Source: an uncultured Rubrobacteraceae bacterium
GTDB taxonomy: Bacteria > Actinomycetota > Rubrobacteria > Rubrobacterales > Rubrobacteraceae
DNA length: 64,000 nt
NCBI GenBank assembly: GCA_902806055.1
Contig: CADCVD010000164.1
Span: forward strand, 1-64,000
Direction of reading: 5' to 3'
Of the stretch, positions 18,694-28,645 are shown piece by piece. Under the pieces are notes generated by a model, which saw only the letters and a list, made by a program, of their open reading frames with translations, made no database searches and was not told where the DNA came from. The position numbers and the translations under genes are program-made. Numbering within the stretch: the first letter of the stretch is position 1; each line of letters starts with the position of its first letter.

Positions 18694-18876
18694 TGCAGCT
18701 TCTCTCTAACCAACTCTTGCTGACAGGGGACGATTGTACCCCTCCACGACTAGCGAAGCCTACGAAAATCGTGCGCAACCGTCAACGCCTACTGTAGAGA
18801 CCCTCAACCGGCCAGCGAAACAGGTCTCGTTCTTGCGGGTACGATTACCTCGACGAATCCTATCTAGGAGGAATAC

Positions 18877-19326
18877 ATGAGCGAGGGCGGCGTAGGGGCG
18901 TTGGATCGGGAGCAGCTGGATCGGCTGGCGGCGTACTTCGATGAAGAGATCACCTTCTCGAAGCACATAAAGGTCAGGATTGGGGAGGTCGAGCCGGGGC
19001 GGGCCGTTCTGTACATCGACGTCGAGGAGATCCACTTCAACGGCAACAACACCCTGCACGGCGGGGTCTACGCTTCCCTAATCGACAACGCGATGGGCCT
19101 CTCGGTCTCCTCTCTGGTGGGCCTGCGGACGGCGACGACCCAGATGAACGTACACTTCCTGGGTGCGGTCAGAGAGGGGCGCATCACCTGCAAGAGCGAG
19201 GTTCTACACAAGACACGCCGGACGGCGACCGCCGAGGGGCGCGTCTACGACGACGAGGGGAATCTAGTCGCGATGGGGACCGGAGCATTCAGGATCTTCG
19301 AGAAGAAGGGCAACCCGATCGTGTAG
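18877..19326 (+). CDS. PaaI family thioesterase
   Basis: 149-residue hot-dog thioesterase that hydrolyses acyl- or phenylacetyl-CoA. The conserved LHGGVYASLIDNAMG (with His, Gly, Asp) is at about residues 65-79, and the second half has TTQMNVHFLGAVREGRITC. AGGAGG eight bases before the ATG at 18877 fixes the start. It is separated by 59 bases from the acyl-CoA ligase gene and probably cotranscribed; the two enzymes act on the same thioester in opposite directions. The exact acyl group is unknown. Confidence 0.9.
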   Translation: MSEGGVGALDREQLDRLAAYFDEEITFSKHIKVRIGEVEPGRAVLYIDVEEIHFNGNNTLHGGVYASLIDNAMGLSVSSLVGLRTATTQMNVHFLGAVREGRITCKSEVLHKTRRTATAEGRVYDDEGNLVAMGTGAFRIFEKKGNPIV

Positions 19327-19385
19327 CTCTACGCGGCTGCGAGAGGGTATAGTAGGGGCGGGAAAGACAAGGTCAGGAGGACTAC

Positions 19386-21044
19386 ATGTTCCGTACCGAG
19401 AAGCCCTGGGTACACGTCTACGAGGGGCACGTCTCGCCCGAGACAGAGATCTTCGAGGGCTCGCTGCCGGATTTCTTCCGTTCCTCGGTCGAGGAGCACC
19501 GCGACAAGACAGCTATTACGTTCTACGGGACGGCTTTCGACTTCGCCCGTCTCGAAGCCCTCGCAGAGAAGATGGCCGCATCTCTCGCCGCGCGCGGGGT
19601 AAAGAAGGGCGACCGGGTGGCGCTCATGCTCCCAAACTGTCCGCAGTACGTCGCAAGCTTCTTCGCTACCGTGAGGCTGGGGGCGATAGTCACCCAGATC
19701 AACCCGATGTACGTAGAGCGCGAGATCGAGCACATCCTCAAGGACTCGGGCGCCGAGACGATAATCGTCTACTCGGACATGTACCCGCGCGTGCAGAGCG
19801 TGATGGGCAATACGATCCTGAAGAACGTCGTGGTCGTGGACTTGAAGGGCGAGCCCGAGGGCTTGGCGCCCGGACACTCTAGCTTCGGCGAGTTCATCGC
19901 CGCAGACGTCGTGCCCGCGCCGCGCGTAGAGATCGACCCGGCGGAGGACGTGGCGGTCTTCCAGTACACCGGCGGGACGACCGGCGTTTCGAAGGGGGCG
20001 ATGCTAACCCACCGAAACCTCGTCGCAAACGTGCAGCAGACGCTCGACCTCTTCGTGGACGATCCCGCCGCGTTCTCGAACAACCAGTCGATAGTCGCGA
20101 TACTGCCCTTCTTCCACATCTACGGTCTCACCTGCGTGATGCTCTTCGGCATCCGTCAGGGCCTCAACCAGCTCCTCCTGCCCCGGTTCGACCCTCAGGA
20201 GGTAATGGACCTGGTGCGGGACAACGAGCCCGTTTTGTTCGCCGGGGTGCCTACCATGTACATGGCGCTCAACAGCCTGGGGATTGATCTCAAGGAGTAC
20301 GGCTTCGATAAGGTCCGGACGTACAACTCCGGCGGGTCGGCGCTGCCGGTGAACCTCAAGCGCTCCTTCGAGCAGAAGATCGGACGAACTTTGTTCGAGG
20401 GCTACGGGCTCTCCGAGGCGTCGCCGGTCACGCACTTCAACCCGCCGTTCGCGGGGGAGAGCCGCGAAGGGAGCATCGGCATCCCCCTCACGAGCACGGA
20501 CGCGAGGATCGTGGACGTCGATACCGGCGCAGAGGAGTTGCCCATCGGGGAGTCCGGCGAGCTGGTCATAAAGGGGCCGCAGGTGATGAAGGGGTACTGG
20601 AACATGCCCGAGGAGACGGAGGATACCCTAAAGGACGGATGGCTCTACACCGGCGACGTGGCGCGTATGGACGAGGATGGCTACTTCTACATCGTAGACC
20701 GGAAGAAGGACATGATCTTATCGGGCGGCTACAACGTTTATCCGCGCGAGATCGAGGAGGTCCTCTTCGAGCACGAGGATGTCGCCGAGGCGGTCGCTAT
20801 CGGCGTCCCGGACGAGTATAGGGGTGAGACGGTCAAGGCGTTCGTGGTGAAGATGCAGGGGAGCGGTGTGACGGAGAAGGAGATACTCGCCTTCTGCAAG
20901 GAACGGCTCGCTCCCTACAAGGCGCCGAAGACTGTGGAGTTCCGCGAGGAGTTGCCGAAGAGCACCGTCGGCAAGCTTCTGAGACGGGTCCTCGTCGAAG
21001 AAGAGAGGGCGAAGATGGCCTCGTCCACCACGAACCCGAGTTAA
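19386..21044 (+). CDS. Long-chain fatty-acid-CoA ligase
   Basis: 552-residue ANL ligase. YTGGTTGVSKGAMLTH (about residue 197), GYGLSE, YTGDVARMDEDGYFYIVDRKKDMI, and the C-terminal PKSTVGKLLRR (catalytic lysine) are complete. It differs from the first ligase at 0.7-2.4 kb by a short insertion around residues 270-300 and is only moderately similar. AGGAGG lies before the ATG at 19386. It is followed after 13 bases by an SDR with a TTG start; thioesterase, ligase and SDR form one likely operon devoted to acyl-CoA. Confidence 0.92.
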   Translation: MFRTEKPWVHVYEGHVSPETEIFEGSLPDFFRSSVEEHRDKTAITFYGTAFDFARLEALAEKMAASLAARGVKKGDRVALMLPNCPQYVASFFATVRLGAIVTQINPMYVEREIEHILKDSGAETIIVYSDMYPRVQSVMGNTILKNVVVVDLKGEPEGLAPGHSSFGEFIAADVVPAPRVEIDPAEDVAVFQYTGGTTGVSKGAMLTHRNLVANVQQTLDLFVDDPAAFSNNQSIVAILPFFHIYGLTCVMLFGIRQGLNQLLLPRFDPQEVMDLVRDNEPVLFAGVPTMYMALNSLGIDLKEYGFDKVRTYNSGGSALPVNLKRSFEQKIGRTLFEGYGLSEASPVTHFNPPFAGESREGSIGIPLTSTDARIVDVDTGAEELPIGESGELVIKGPQVMKGYWNMPEETEDTLKDGWLYTGDVARMDEDGYFYIVDRKKDMILSGGYNVYPREIEEVLFEHEDVAEAVAIGVPDEYRGETVKAFVVKMQGSGVTEKEILAFCKERLAPYKAPKTVEFREELPKSTVGKLLRRVLVEEERAKMASSTTNPS

Positions 21045-21057
21045 GAGAGGGAGTTCA

Positions 21058-21858
21058 TTGAGCACGGAAGCAAACTCGCAGACGAACGCGCTCGACCTGT
21101 TCCGGCTCGACGGCAAGACAGCCGTCGTTACCGGAGGGGGCCGAGGCCTGGGCCAGTACATGGCCGAGGCTCTCTCGGACGCGGGGGCGAACGTAGTTCT
21201 GTGCTCCCGCAAACAGGAGGCGCTCGAGGAGGTAAAGGAGGGCATCGAGACCCGGGGAGGCAAGGCGCTTGCCCTCGCCTGCGACGTCACCGACCCCGAG
21301 GACGTAAACCGGGTTGTCGAGGAGGCCGAGGGGAGCTTAGGTCCCATAGACGTGCTGGTGAACAACAGCGGGGCGACTTGGGGGGCTCCGGCTGAAGAGA
21401 TGCCGGTAGAGAAGTTCGACCAAGTAGTGAGGGTCAACGTGAGGGGGACGTTCCTGATGAGCCAGGCGGTCGGGCGGCGTATGATCGAACGTGGCGAAGG
21501 CGGCCGCATCATCAACATCTCCTCGGTAGCCGGGCTGGTAGGCGGAGACCCCGAGTACATGCAGACCGTCGGCTACAACACGAGCAAGGGAGCCGTGATC
21601 TCCATGACCCGCGACCTCGCCACGAGCTGGGCGAGACACGGCATAAACGTCAACGCCATCGCCCCCGGCTGGTTTCCGACGAAGATGAGCGGCGGCCTCA
21701 TAGCGCAGCACGAGGAGAAGATGCTCGGGGGTATCCCGCTCCACCGCTTCGGCAACCCGGAGGACATAAAGGGTGTCGTCCTGTTTCTCGCCTCTCCCGC
21801 CGCCGCGTATGTAACCGGCCAAACCGTCGTCGTAGACGGGGGCGCTACGGTCTGGTAG
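21058..21858 (+). CDS. SDR family oxidoreductase
   Basis: 266-residue short-chain dehydrogenase. The NAD(P) motif is TGGGRGLGQYMAEAL (about 23), followed by NNSG, catalytic Ser in NISSVAGLVG and Tyr-Lys in YNTSKGA, and a C-terminal VTGQTVVVDGG. The first 18 residues (STEANSQTNALDLFRLDG) are family-typical. The TTG at 21058 has AGAGAGGGAG upstream. It probably reduces or oxidises a 3-hydroxyacyl-CoA or related alcohol; SDR substrate specificity cannot be read from sequence alone. Confidence 0.9.
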   Translation: MSTEANSQTNALDLFRLDGKTAVVTGGGRGLGQYMAEALSDAGANVVLCSRKQEALEEVKEGIETRGGKALALACDVTDPEDVNRVVEEAEGSLGPIDVLVNNSGATWGAPAEEMPVEKFDQVVRVNVRGTFLMSQAVGRRMIERGEGGRIINISSVAGLVGGDPEYMQTVGYNTSKGAVISMTRDLATSWARHGINVNAIAPGWFPTKMSGGLIAQHEEKMLGGIPLHRFGNPEDIKGVVLFLASPAAAYVTGQTVVVDGGATVW

Positions 21859-21969
21859 CCGATAGACGACGGGCCGGACTGGTCGGCCGTGTCCTCGAAC
21901 ACGGGCGTTCCCGGCGGTCCGTGATACCCTCGCATTATTGACGAACTGCTGGCGTAGAAAGAGGATCGT

Positions 21970-22440
21970 GTGGTTGAGAGAGCGACTTTCGGGGCGGGCT
22001 GTTTCTGGGGGGTAGAGGCGGAGTTTCGCAAGGTAGACGGCGTAGTCGAGGTTGCCGTCGGATACTCGGGCGGGACGACCAAGAGCCCGACGTACAAGGA
22101 CGTCTGCTCGGGCGCGACCGGTCACGCCGAGGTGGTCGAGGTCGAGTATGACCCGTCGAAGGTCTCCTACGAGGAGCTGCTGGAGGTCTTCTGGAAGAAT
22201 CACGACCCCACGACTCCAAACCGGCAGGGCTGGGACGTCGGTAACCAGTACCGCTCGGCGATCTTCTACCACTCCCCGGAGCAGAAGGCCGCGGCCCAAG
22301 CCTCCAAAGAGAAGGCGCAAGAGCGATTCAAGAAGCCCATAGTCACCGAGATAACCTCCGCCTCCGAGTTCTACCGGGCCGAGGAGTACCACCAGCGCTA
22401 CTTCGAGAAGAACAGGCTCGCTCGCTTCTTCTCGATGTAA
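21970..22440 (+). CDS. msrA: Peptide-methionine (S)-S-oxide reductase MsrA
   Basis: 156-residue enzyme that reduces methionine-S-sulfoxide in proteins. The catalytic Cys is in [18 protein letters not shown] (residue 11) and the binding region has [24 protein letters not shown] and [11 protein letters not shown]. No C-terminal recycling Cys is seen, so it likely has only the one or two core cysteines. A GTG at 21970, just after AGAGGATC, is preferred. It is not fused with MsrB and no msrB is nearby. Confidence 0.92.
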   Translation: MVERATFGAGCFWGVEAEFRKVDGVVEVAVGYSGGTTKSPTYKDVCSGATGHAEVVEVEYDPSKVSYEELLEVFWKNHDPTTPNRQGWDVGNQYRSAIFYHSPEQKAAAQASKEKAQERFKKPIVTEITSASEFYRAEEYHQRYFEKNRLARFFSM

Positions 22441-22553
22441 ACGCCGAGGTCTGGCGACACGGGGTAGGGCTCTCTGGGGCGTTGGTGTCAGCCGTTAGCC
22501 ATCTTATGCTCTCGCTCCTGAAAGCGGGGCATAATTATGCTAATGTACTGAAC

Positions 22554-22581
22554 TTGATTCTGAATTGCAGCAGATTATGCA
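22554..22581 (+). promoter_or_regulatory. Candidate promoter for PfkB-ahcY operon
   Basis: TTGATT at 22554-22559 and TATGCA at 22576-22581 are separated by 16 bases, in an AT-rich patch. The predicted start of transcription is near 22588, giving a leader of about 30 bases. The upstream stretch (22441-22553) shows no SAM or SAH riboswitch motif that I can recognise. Confidence 0.35.
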
Positions 22582-22618
22582 ATTTAGGGGCGCGAATTCG
22601 AAAGATAAAGGAGCCTAC

Positions 22619-23593
22619 GTGCGTATCGTGGTAACCGGGTCGCTGGCCTACGACTACATCATGAACTTTCCCGGGGATTTCAAGGAGCACATCCTGGAAG
22701 AGAAGGTTCACACGCTGACGGTTAGCTTCCTGGTTGACTCGATGCAGCGGATGCGTGGCGGGGTAGCCGGAAACGTCGCGTACTCGTTGGCCTTGCTCGG
22801 AGAGCGCCCGCTGGTTGTCGGAAGCGTGGGGAGTGACTTCGGCGAGTATCGGGAGTGGATGGAGCGTGAGGGGATAGACGCCTCCGGCATCGTCGAGGTC
22901 GAGGACAAGTTCACGGCCTCGTGCTTCATCAACACAGACAGCGAGAACAACCAGATAGTAACGTTCTACGCGGGCGCCATGGCACACTCCGGGGAGATCT
23001 CTCTGGAAAGGATGGGCCTGGGCGCTGACGACCTCGTGGTGATCTCTCCGACCGACCCGCAGGCCATGGCGAACTACGCGGATGAGTGCCGCTCGCTGGG
23101 CGTGCCGTTCCTCTTCGATCCCGGCAAGCAGACGCCCCGATTGACCGGGGAGCAGATACTCGCCGGTCTAACTGGTGCTTTCGTGCTGATCAGCAACGAG
23201 TACGAGTTCGATATGATGGCCCGCAAGACGGGCAAGAGCGAGGAGGACCTGATCTCCTCCGCCAAGCTCTCGGTCATCACGCGCGGGGAGAACGGCTCGA
23301 CCCTCTACGAGAACGGGGGGGAGAGGCTAGACATACCTTCAGCCCCCATCTCCGAGGTCGTTGACCCGACCGGCGCGGGGGACGCTTACCTAGCCGGGCT
23401 CGTCTTCGGGATCGCGCGAGGCTTCTCTCTGGAGGTCACGGGGCGTATAGCGGCGCTGGCGGGAGCCTATGCGGTCGAGCAGGGCGGTCCTCAGGAGCAC
23501 CGCTACACACCGGCGGACTTCGCCGAGCGTTACGTAAACGCCTTCGGGCCGTCCCCGGAGGTCGAGGCGTTTGCCGGATCTGTGACGCGGTAG
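22619..23593 (+). CDS. PfkB family carbohydrate kinase, probably adenosine kinase
   Basis: 325-residue ribokinase-fold kinase. The second PfkB signature DPTGAGDAYLAGLVFG is at about residues 247-262 with the catalytic Asp, and the first signature is the GGVAGNVAYSLALLG region. I put the start at GTG 22619, where AAAGGAGC lies just upstream; the frame extends 18 codons further back but without support. The next gene, 45 bases on, is ahcY, whose product adenosine must be removed; that pairing makes adenosine kinase the best guess. Ribokinase or another sugar kinase is the alternative. Confidence 0.85.
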   Translation: MRIVVTGSLAYDYIMNFPGDFKEHILEEKVHTLTVSFLVDSMQRMRGGVAGNVAYSLALLGERPLVVGSVGSDFGEYREWMEREGIDASGIVEVEDKFTASCFINTDSENNQIVTFYAGAMAHSGEISLERMGLGADDLVVISPTDPQAMANYADECRSLGVPFLFDPGKQTPRLTGEQILAGLTGAFVLISNEYEFDMMARKTGKSEEDLISSAKLSVITRGENGSTLYENGGERLDIPSAPISEVVDPTGAGDAYLAGLVFGIARGFSLEVTGRIAALAGAYAVEQGGPQEHRYTPADFAERYVNAFGPSPEVEAFAGSVTR

Positions 23594-23638
23594 ACAGAAG
23601 AAGACGTACAAGCCAGATAGAAGGAGGAAGTTGCTTAG

Positions 23639-24901
<1,263 letters not shown>

Positions 24902-24935
24902 AGGTCGGTCAAGACCACGCTCGGTATCTACACGG

Positions 24936-24985
24936 GTGCGGGAGGTTGGGGTAGTCAAACACCCCAACCTCCCGCGCTTTTTCTC
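24936..24985 (+). terminator. Rho-independent terminator after ahcY
   Basis: A 15-bp perfect inverted repeat (24938-24952 with 24961-24975), extendable to 17 bp, with an 8-base loop, is followed by CTTTTTCT. It lies about 35 bases after the ahcY stop and is a textbook terminator for the kinase-ahcY operon. Confidence 0.93.
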
Positions 24986-25033
24986 GTGCAAAGAGGAACG
25001 AAGCTCTACTGACCGGTTGTATTAAGCTTCTTG

Positions 25034-25411
25034 CTAGTTGTTACTAAGGCCGCCAAGACCGAACAGGTCATCCTCCTGGCGACCCTGTTCGAGGGCTTCG
25101 ATAAGCTCTTCGAGGCTGCCCATCTCGACCCTCATGCCGCCTTCACTGGCGGGAGGCGGGTCGAGGGCTACGTACTCGACGTGGTCTCTCACGGATTCGA
25201 GCACCGCGATCAGGCCCATGCCGGAGACTTCGACGGGCTTCCAGCCGGGGCCGAAGCCGGCGGAGGAGAGGAACGTTGTAGCCTTCTCGTAGGAACCGAA
25301 GAGGGGTAGGGCGGGACGATCGTCCACGGAGACCATGAGAGGTTCCGCACCCGGTGCTGCCTCCTCGAAGAGGAGTACGTATGGAGGTTGGGGCGCCTCT
25401 CTGGACGGCAT
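25034..25411 (-). CDS. Hypothetical protein, paralog of the 42.1-kb gene
   Basis: 125-residue soluble protein of unknown function. It has a basic/proline N-terminus, then LLFEEAAPGAEPLMVSVDD, the segment ALPLFGSYEKATTFL and, near the middle, VEYVALDPPP. The same layout (LPIFSFEDEAEMFL ... VKSVALDPLP) recurs in the gene at 42064, so both appear to belong to one small unnamed family. It starts three bases after the stop region of the cupin gene with no ribosome-binding site, suggesting coupled translation. I know no activity for the family. Confidence 0.7.
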   Translation of the reverse strand: MPSREAPQPPYVLLFEEAAPGAEPLMVSVDDRPALPLFGSYEKATTFLSSAGFGPGWKPVEVSGMGLIAVLESVRDHVEYVALDPPPASEGGMRVEMGSLEELIEALEQGRQEDDLFGLGGLSNN

Positions 25412-25413
25412 GG

Positions 25414-25734
25414 TCAGGAGGGGCGCGGGGCCATGGTTACGAGAAGTACGAGGTTCTCACCGCTCTCGTTCCGAACTCCGTGAGACTCTCCGGCGCGGGC
25501 GATGACGGCGTGGCCTTGCGTCAGGTCCTGCTCCTCGTCGCTGACGGTGAAGCGACCGGTACCTTCGAGGACGTAGTAGACCTTGTCTGAGCCCTCGTGG
25601 GCGTGGACCTTCTGGCTTTGGCCGGGGAGGAGGCAGTAGGTATCGTAGAAGAGGTGTGGAGAGTCGAAGAGAGCGTTCTTCTGCATCTTCTCCTCCGAGA
25701 AAAAGATATGCTCCTTTACGTCCTTGCTATCCAA
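25414..25734 (-). CDS. Cupin domain protein
   Basis: 106-residue single-cupin protein. Metal-ligand pattern of motif 1 is in KVHAHEGSDKVYYVLEG (His, His, Glu) and motif 2 is near GHAVIARAGESHGVRN. The TTG at 25734 is preceded by GAGGAGGAA, which is better than the farther-upstream open frame (25764). It sits between the M24 peptidase and the hypothetical gene, all read the same way with gaps of 2 and 35 bases. Function cannot be assigned beyond a small-molecule binding or dioxygenase-like fold. Confidence 0.85.
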   Translation of the reverse strand: MDSKDVKEHIFFSEEKMQKNALFDSPHLFYDTYCLLPGQSQKVHAHEGSDKVYYVLEGTGRFTVSDEEQDLTQGHAVIARAGESHGVRNESGENLVLLVTMAPRPS

Positions 25735-25769
25735 AGGGGTTCCTCCTCGTTTACTGGTTAACACTCTTG

Positions 25770-26948
25770 TTAGACTCGAAACTCCTTCGGGAACTCTGTC
25801 AGGTTAAGGCAGCTGCTCTCGGTGACAACGACAAGATCCTCGATGCGGACGCCGCCTATCTCCGGGTAGTAGAGGCCGGGCTCTATAGTGATCACATCGC
25901 CGGGGACCAGCTCCTCGTTAGCTATCGAGACGCGGGGCGCTTCGTGGATCTCCAGCCCTACCCCGTGTCCCGTGCCGTGGATAAAGCCCCGCTGCAGCGG
26001 TTCGCCCGGTCTCTGGTCGTGAACCAGGGTCTCGTAGCCGGCCTCGTGCAAAACGTCAGAGACCTTTTGGTGGATCTCACGTCCGTTGATGCCGGGGCTT
26101 ATCATGGCGAGCGCCGCCTCCTGGCTTTGTAGAACGGCGTCGTACATGCGTTGCAACTCCTCGCCGGGCTCGCCTTTGACGAAGGTGCGGGTCATGTCGG
26201 CGTAGTAGCGGCTCGTCTTGTCCACCGGAAAGATGTCGAGGATTATGGACTCACCGGCTCTCAAGGGACCGCTGCCTCTCTCGTGCGGGTCGGCGGCCTG
26301 GGCACCGCCGGCGGCTATCGTGCCGTCGGCAGCGCAGCCCCGCCGCAGGAGCTCGGAGTCTATCTCGAAGCGCAGCCGCTCGCTGGAGAGGGTTTCGCCG
26401 CCGTATGTGAGCGTGCCGTCCCTGGAAGCCTCCGACCCTTCGAGAATCCTTGCGGCGTGGGCGCAAGCCGCCTCGACCGCTCTCTGGGTCTTCTCTATGT
26501 AGGAGATCTCTTTTCCCGTCTTCCGGCGTCTCAGGCCGGCGAAGAGTTGGGGGTCGGGCGTGACGTCAAGGCTGCGGGCGCGTAGCTCGTCGGCGTAGAC
26601 GATACCTAGAGAGGGCGGCACGGCGACGGGGACTGCGGTCGCGCCGAGCTCGTCGAGGAGTTTTGCGGTCGCGGCTGCCAGCGCCCTGCCGCCGCTCTTT
26701 AGCTCGCGCGCCAGTTGGGTGACGCCGAGCTCGTCAAAGGAGAGTACCTCGTCGGCGCGTGCCTCTCTCTTCGCCCGGCCGTACTCCATCGAGGAGACGG
26801 CGAGGTAGGTCTTGCCCCCGGATTCGTCCCCCAAGCGCAAGGCTACCACCGGGTCGGGCGCGAGGAAGCCTGACAGGTGGTATGCCGCCGCGTCGTGCTG
26901 TGACGCGGCGATAACCAGGAGCGTCCGTGAGTCGTTCTCCTTGTGCAT
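25770..26948 (-). CDS. M24 family metallopeptidase (Xaa-Pro aminopeptidase-like)
   Basis: 392-residue pita-bread metallopeptidase. The five metal ligands are visible: Asp in ILDIFPVD and YYADMTRTF, His in GFIHGTGHGVGLEIHEAP, and Glu in TIEPGLYYPEIGGVRIED. An N-terminal creatinase-like domain of about 150 residues precedes the catalytic domain. ATG 26948 has GAGAGGAAC upstream. It removes N-terminal residues ahead of proline, or cleaves dipeptides. It heads an operon with the cupin and hypothetical genes. Confidence 0.92.
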   Translation of the reverse strand: MHKENDSRTLLVIAASQHDAAAYHLSGFLAPDPVVALRLGDESGGKTYLAVSSMEYGRAKREARADEVLSFDELGVTQLARELKSGGRALAAATAKLLDELGATAVPVAVPPSLGIVYADELRARSLDVTPDPQLFAGLRRRKTGKEISYIEKTQRAVEAACAHAARILEGSEASRDGTLTYGGETLSSERLRFEIDSELLRRGCAADGTIAAGGAQAADPHERGSGPLRAGESIILDIFPVDKTSRYYADMTRTFVKGEPGEELQRMYDAVLQSQEAALAMISPGINGREIHQKVSDVLHEAGYETLVHDQRPGEPLQRGFIHGTGHGVGLEIHEAPRVSIANEELVPGDVITIEPGLYYPEIGGVRIEDLVVVTESSCLNLTEFPKEFRV

Positions 26949-27067
26949 ACCGTTCCTCTCCTGGTAGTCGTATAGGCTTCGTACTCTCCCTTGCGGCTGT
27001 TATTCTACTACTGCCTTGGACCGATACTCCGCGTGAGCATGCTCCCTTCTGCAAGGCGATACTCCGA

Positions 27068-27073
27068 TATAAT
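27068..27073 (+). promoter_or_regulatory. Consensus -10 hexamer of a probable leaderless promoter
   Basis: A perfect TATAAT ends eight bases before the ATG at 27081, so the expected transcription start (seven bases after the hexamer) falls at or one base before the start codon. No ribosome-binding site is present. The -35 region (27045-27050, CCTTCT) is weak. Confidence 0.6.
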
Positions 27074-27080
27074 CGGGCTA

Positions 27081-27323
27081 ATGAACGAGACCATGAACAT
27101 GAGAAGCCGCATCGAGAGGGCTTTAGACAAGGTCCGCCCGGCGCTCAAAGCCGACGGCGGCGACGCTCGCGTCGTCGAGTGCGACGAGACGAGCGGGAGG
27201 GTCAGTATCGAGATGCTCGGCGCCTGCGGAGGATGTCCTCTCTCCCAGTTAGATTTCGTCTACGCCATCGAGACCCTGATCCGGCGGGAAGTCCCCGAAG
27301 TCAGGGATATAGTGGCCGTCTAG
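27081..27323 (+). CDS. NifU-like C-terminal domain protein (NfuA-type Fe-S carrier)
   Basis: 80-residue NFU domain that binds a 4Fe-4S cluster at a homodimer interface and delivers it to target proteins. The cluster-binding CxxC is in LGACGGCPLSQ, about residue 51. RPALKADGGDARVVE is the characteristic N-terminal strand. ATG 27081 is chosen because the TATAAT at 27068-27073 leaves almost no leader; an in-frame ATG at 27093 is an alternative. It is divergent from the M24 peptidase gene. Confidence 0.9.
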   Translation: MNETMNMRSRIERALDKVRPALKADGGDARVVECDETSGRVSIEMLGACGGCPLSQLDFVYAIETLIRREVPEVRDIVAV

Positions 27324-27405
27324 CTGTTGACTACCGGCAACCACGGAGGCTGTGTATCACGTCGCCGGCGTGAAACAACTACGGGAGAAGGTGTTCGCTG
27401 TTGGG

Positions 27406-27924
27406 TTACTGGTGTTCCTGGCGGGTGGCGCGCAGGGCGCCTGGCGGCATCGCCTCTCTGGCCCCGGAGAGCGAGTCGGTAGCGCGCTGGCGAACCGAGC
27501 GAAGCCTGAGCCGCCTTATCGGGCCCGTGGTCTTGGACTCCTCCTTCACGAGGTGTGTCAGCGTTATAACGTCGTTTACGCACGCCCGGTAGCCCAGGGC
27601 GCACATCTCTACCTGGACCTCGGAGGGAGATTCCAGGAGGGTGCGGCGTATCTCGTCGGACCGCTCGACTATGCTTCGTGAGAGGTCTTCGGGAGTATCT
27701 TCTTTAGGCTCGCGAGCCTGGTAACCCACAATCTCCTCAGGGGAGATCCTGCGCGCCCGGTATGACGGACTGTCCGTGAAATGGCGCAGCAGAAGGGCCG
27801 CCACGAGCGTGAGCGGCAGGATCGGGGCGAGGAGCAGGACGACCCAAAGGGGCGCCTCGTATGAGAGCAGGCCGATTACTAAGGCCTCAGACCCCAATAC
27901 CAACGCCAAGTACAGCTTGCTCAT
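27406..27924 (-). CDS. Hypothetical membrane protein
   Basis: About 172 residues. Two transmembrane helices occupy the first 50 residues, followed by a charged soluble domain with EIVGYQAREPKEDTPEDL and a C-terminal Arg-rich stretch. The ATG at 27924 has GGAGAGG eleven bases upstream; the frame also continues 8 codons further back to 27948. I recognise no family. Codon bias resembles the neighbours, so I regard it as real. Convergent with the NifU-like gene. Confidence 0.65.
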   Translation of the reverse strand: MSKLYLALVLGSEALVIGLLSYEAPLWVVLLLAPILPLTLVAALLLRHFTDSPSYRARRISPEEIVGYQAREPKEDTPEDLSRSIVERSDEIRRTLLESPSEVQVEMCALGYRACVNDVITLTHLVKEESKTTGPIRRLRLRSVRQRATDSLSGAREAMPPGALRATRQEHQ

Positions 27925-28036
27925 ATCTACAGCACCTCTCCGCCACACCTGTTACCCCTTGTTAGTCTAAGTTTTAGCGGCTCTTTGTGCAAGGAGTATC
28001 GGGAAAACCTTCACTATATGTACTAAAGACGCTCTG

Positions 28037-28042
28037 TATAAT
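28037..28042 (+). promoter_or_regulatory. Consensus -10 hexamer of a second probable leaderless promoter
   Basis: TATAAT ends seven bases before the GTG at 28049, so the predicted transcription start coincides with the first base of the start codon. There is no ribosome-binding site in the six intervening bases. The -35 region is not clear. Confidence 0.6.
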
Positions 28043-28048
28043 TCTTCT

Positions 28049-28642
28049 GTGCGATCTACTGAGTTCGATACCAAACGTCCTATCGCGAGCATGGCGGAGA
28101 TTCTCCGGGGCATCTTCTTCGCGCCGAGGAGCTTCTACCTGAACTTCCGGGCCGATGGACCGCTACGGGAGGCCGTTCTCTTCGTCTTGCTCGTGAGCAC
28201 TGTATGCGGCGTCTTGAGCGCGGTGGTGAACTTCGTCTTTGCGGCGGTCTCTGGCACGGTCGGCGTGGGCCTGCTGGAGGTGGTGGCGGTCAACCTGGCT
28301 TTCATCGCTCTCGGACCGCTCGTGGTCGGGATCTTCTCCGGGGCTTATCTGCTCTCCGTGCGTACCTTTGTAGGACCGGAGGGAGAGTATCTACAGATCT
28401 ACCGGATCCTTGCGTACGCGTGGGGAGCGGCTGTTCTGTTCTGGATCCCGGGCCTGAACGCCTTCGCTTTTACCTACGCCACGCTCGTCCTCATGCTGCT
28501 CGGGATCCGGTCCGTCTACCGCGTCTCGCTTCTGACCGCCCTCGTGACAGCTCTCGTAGGTTACGTACCCTCGTCCATCCTCTTTATCCTTCTGATCCGG
28601 CTCGGAGTCTTTGCTACCGGCCTCGAACCCGCCGGCCCCTGA
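28049..28642 (+). CDS. Yip1/YIF1 domain membrane protein
   Basis: 197-residue protein with a short cytoplasmic N-terminus (SMAEILRGIFFAPRSFYLNF) and five hydrophobic segments after it. The F-X-P-R-X-F motif and the membrane arrangement match bacterial Yip1-domain proteins, whose function is not known. The GTG at 28049 is preferred because the consensus TATAAT sits exactly one -10 spacing before it. Tail-to-tail with the next hypothetical gene, stops 3 bases apart. Confidence 0.78.
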   Translation: MRSTEFDTKRPIASMAEILRGIFFAPRSFYLNFRADGPLREAVLFVLLVSTVCGVLSAVVNFVFAAVSGTVGVGLLEVVAVNLAFIALGPLVVGIFSGAYLLSVRTFVGPEGEYLQIYRILAYAWGAAVLFWIPGLNAFAFTYATLVLMLLGIRSVYRVSLLTALVTALVGYVPSSILFILLIRLGVFATGLEPAGP

Positions 28643-28645
28643 TAG

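Noticed and set aside
22441-22553. SAH or SAM riboswitch before the kinase-ahcY operon
   Set aside because: The conserved motifs of the known SAH and SAM riboswitches are absent; only a plausible promoter is seen.
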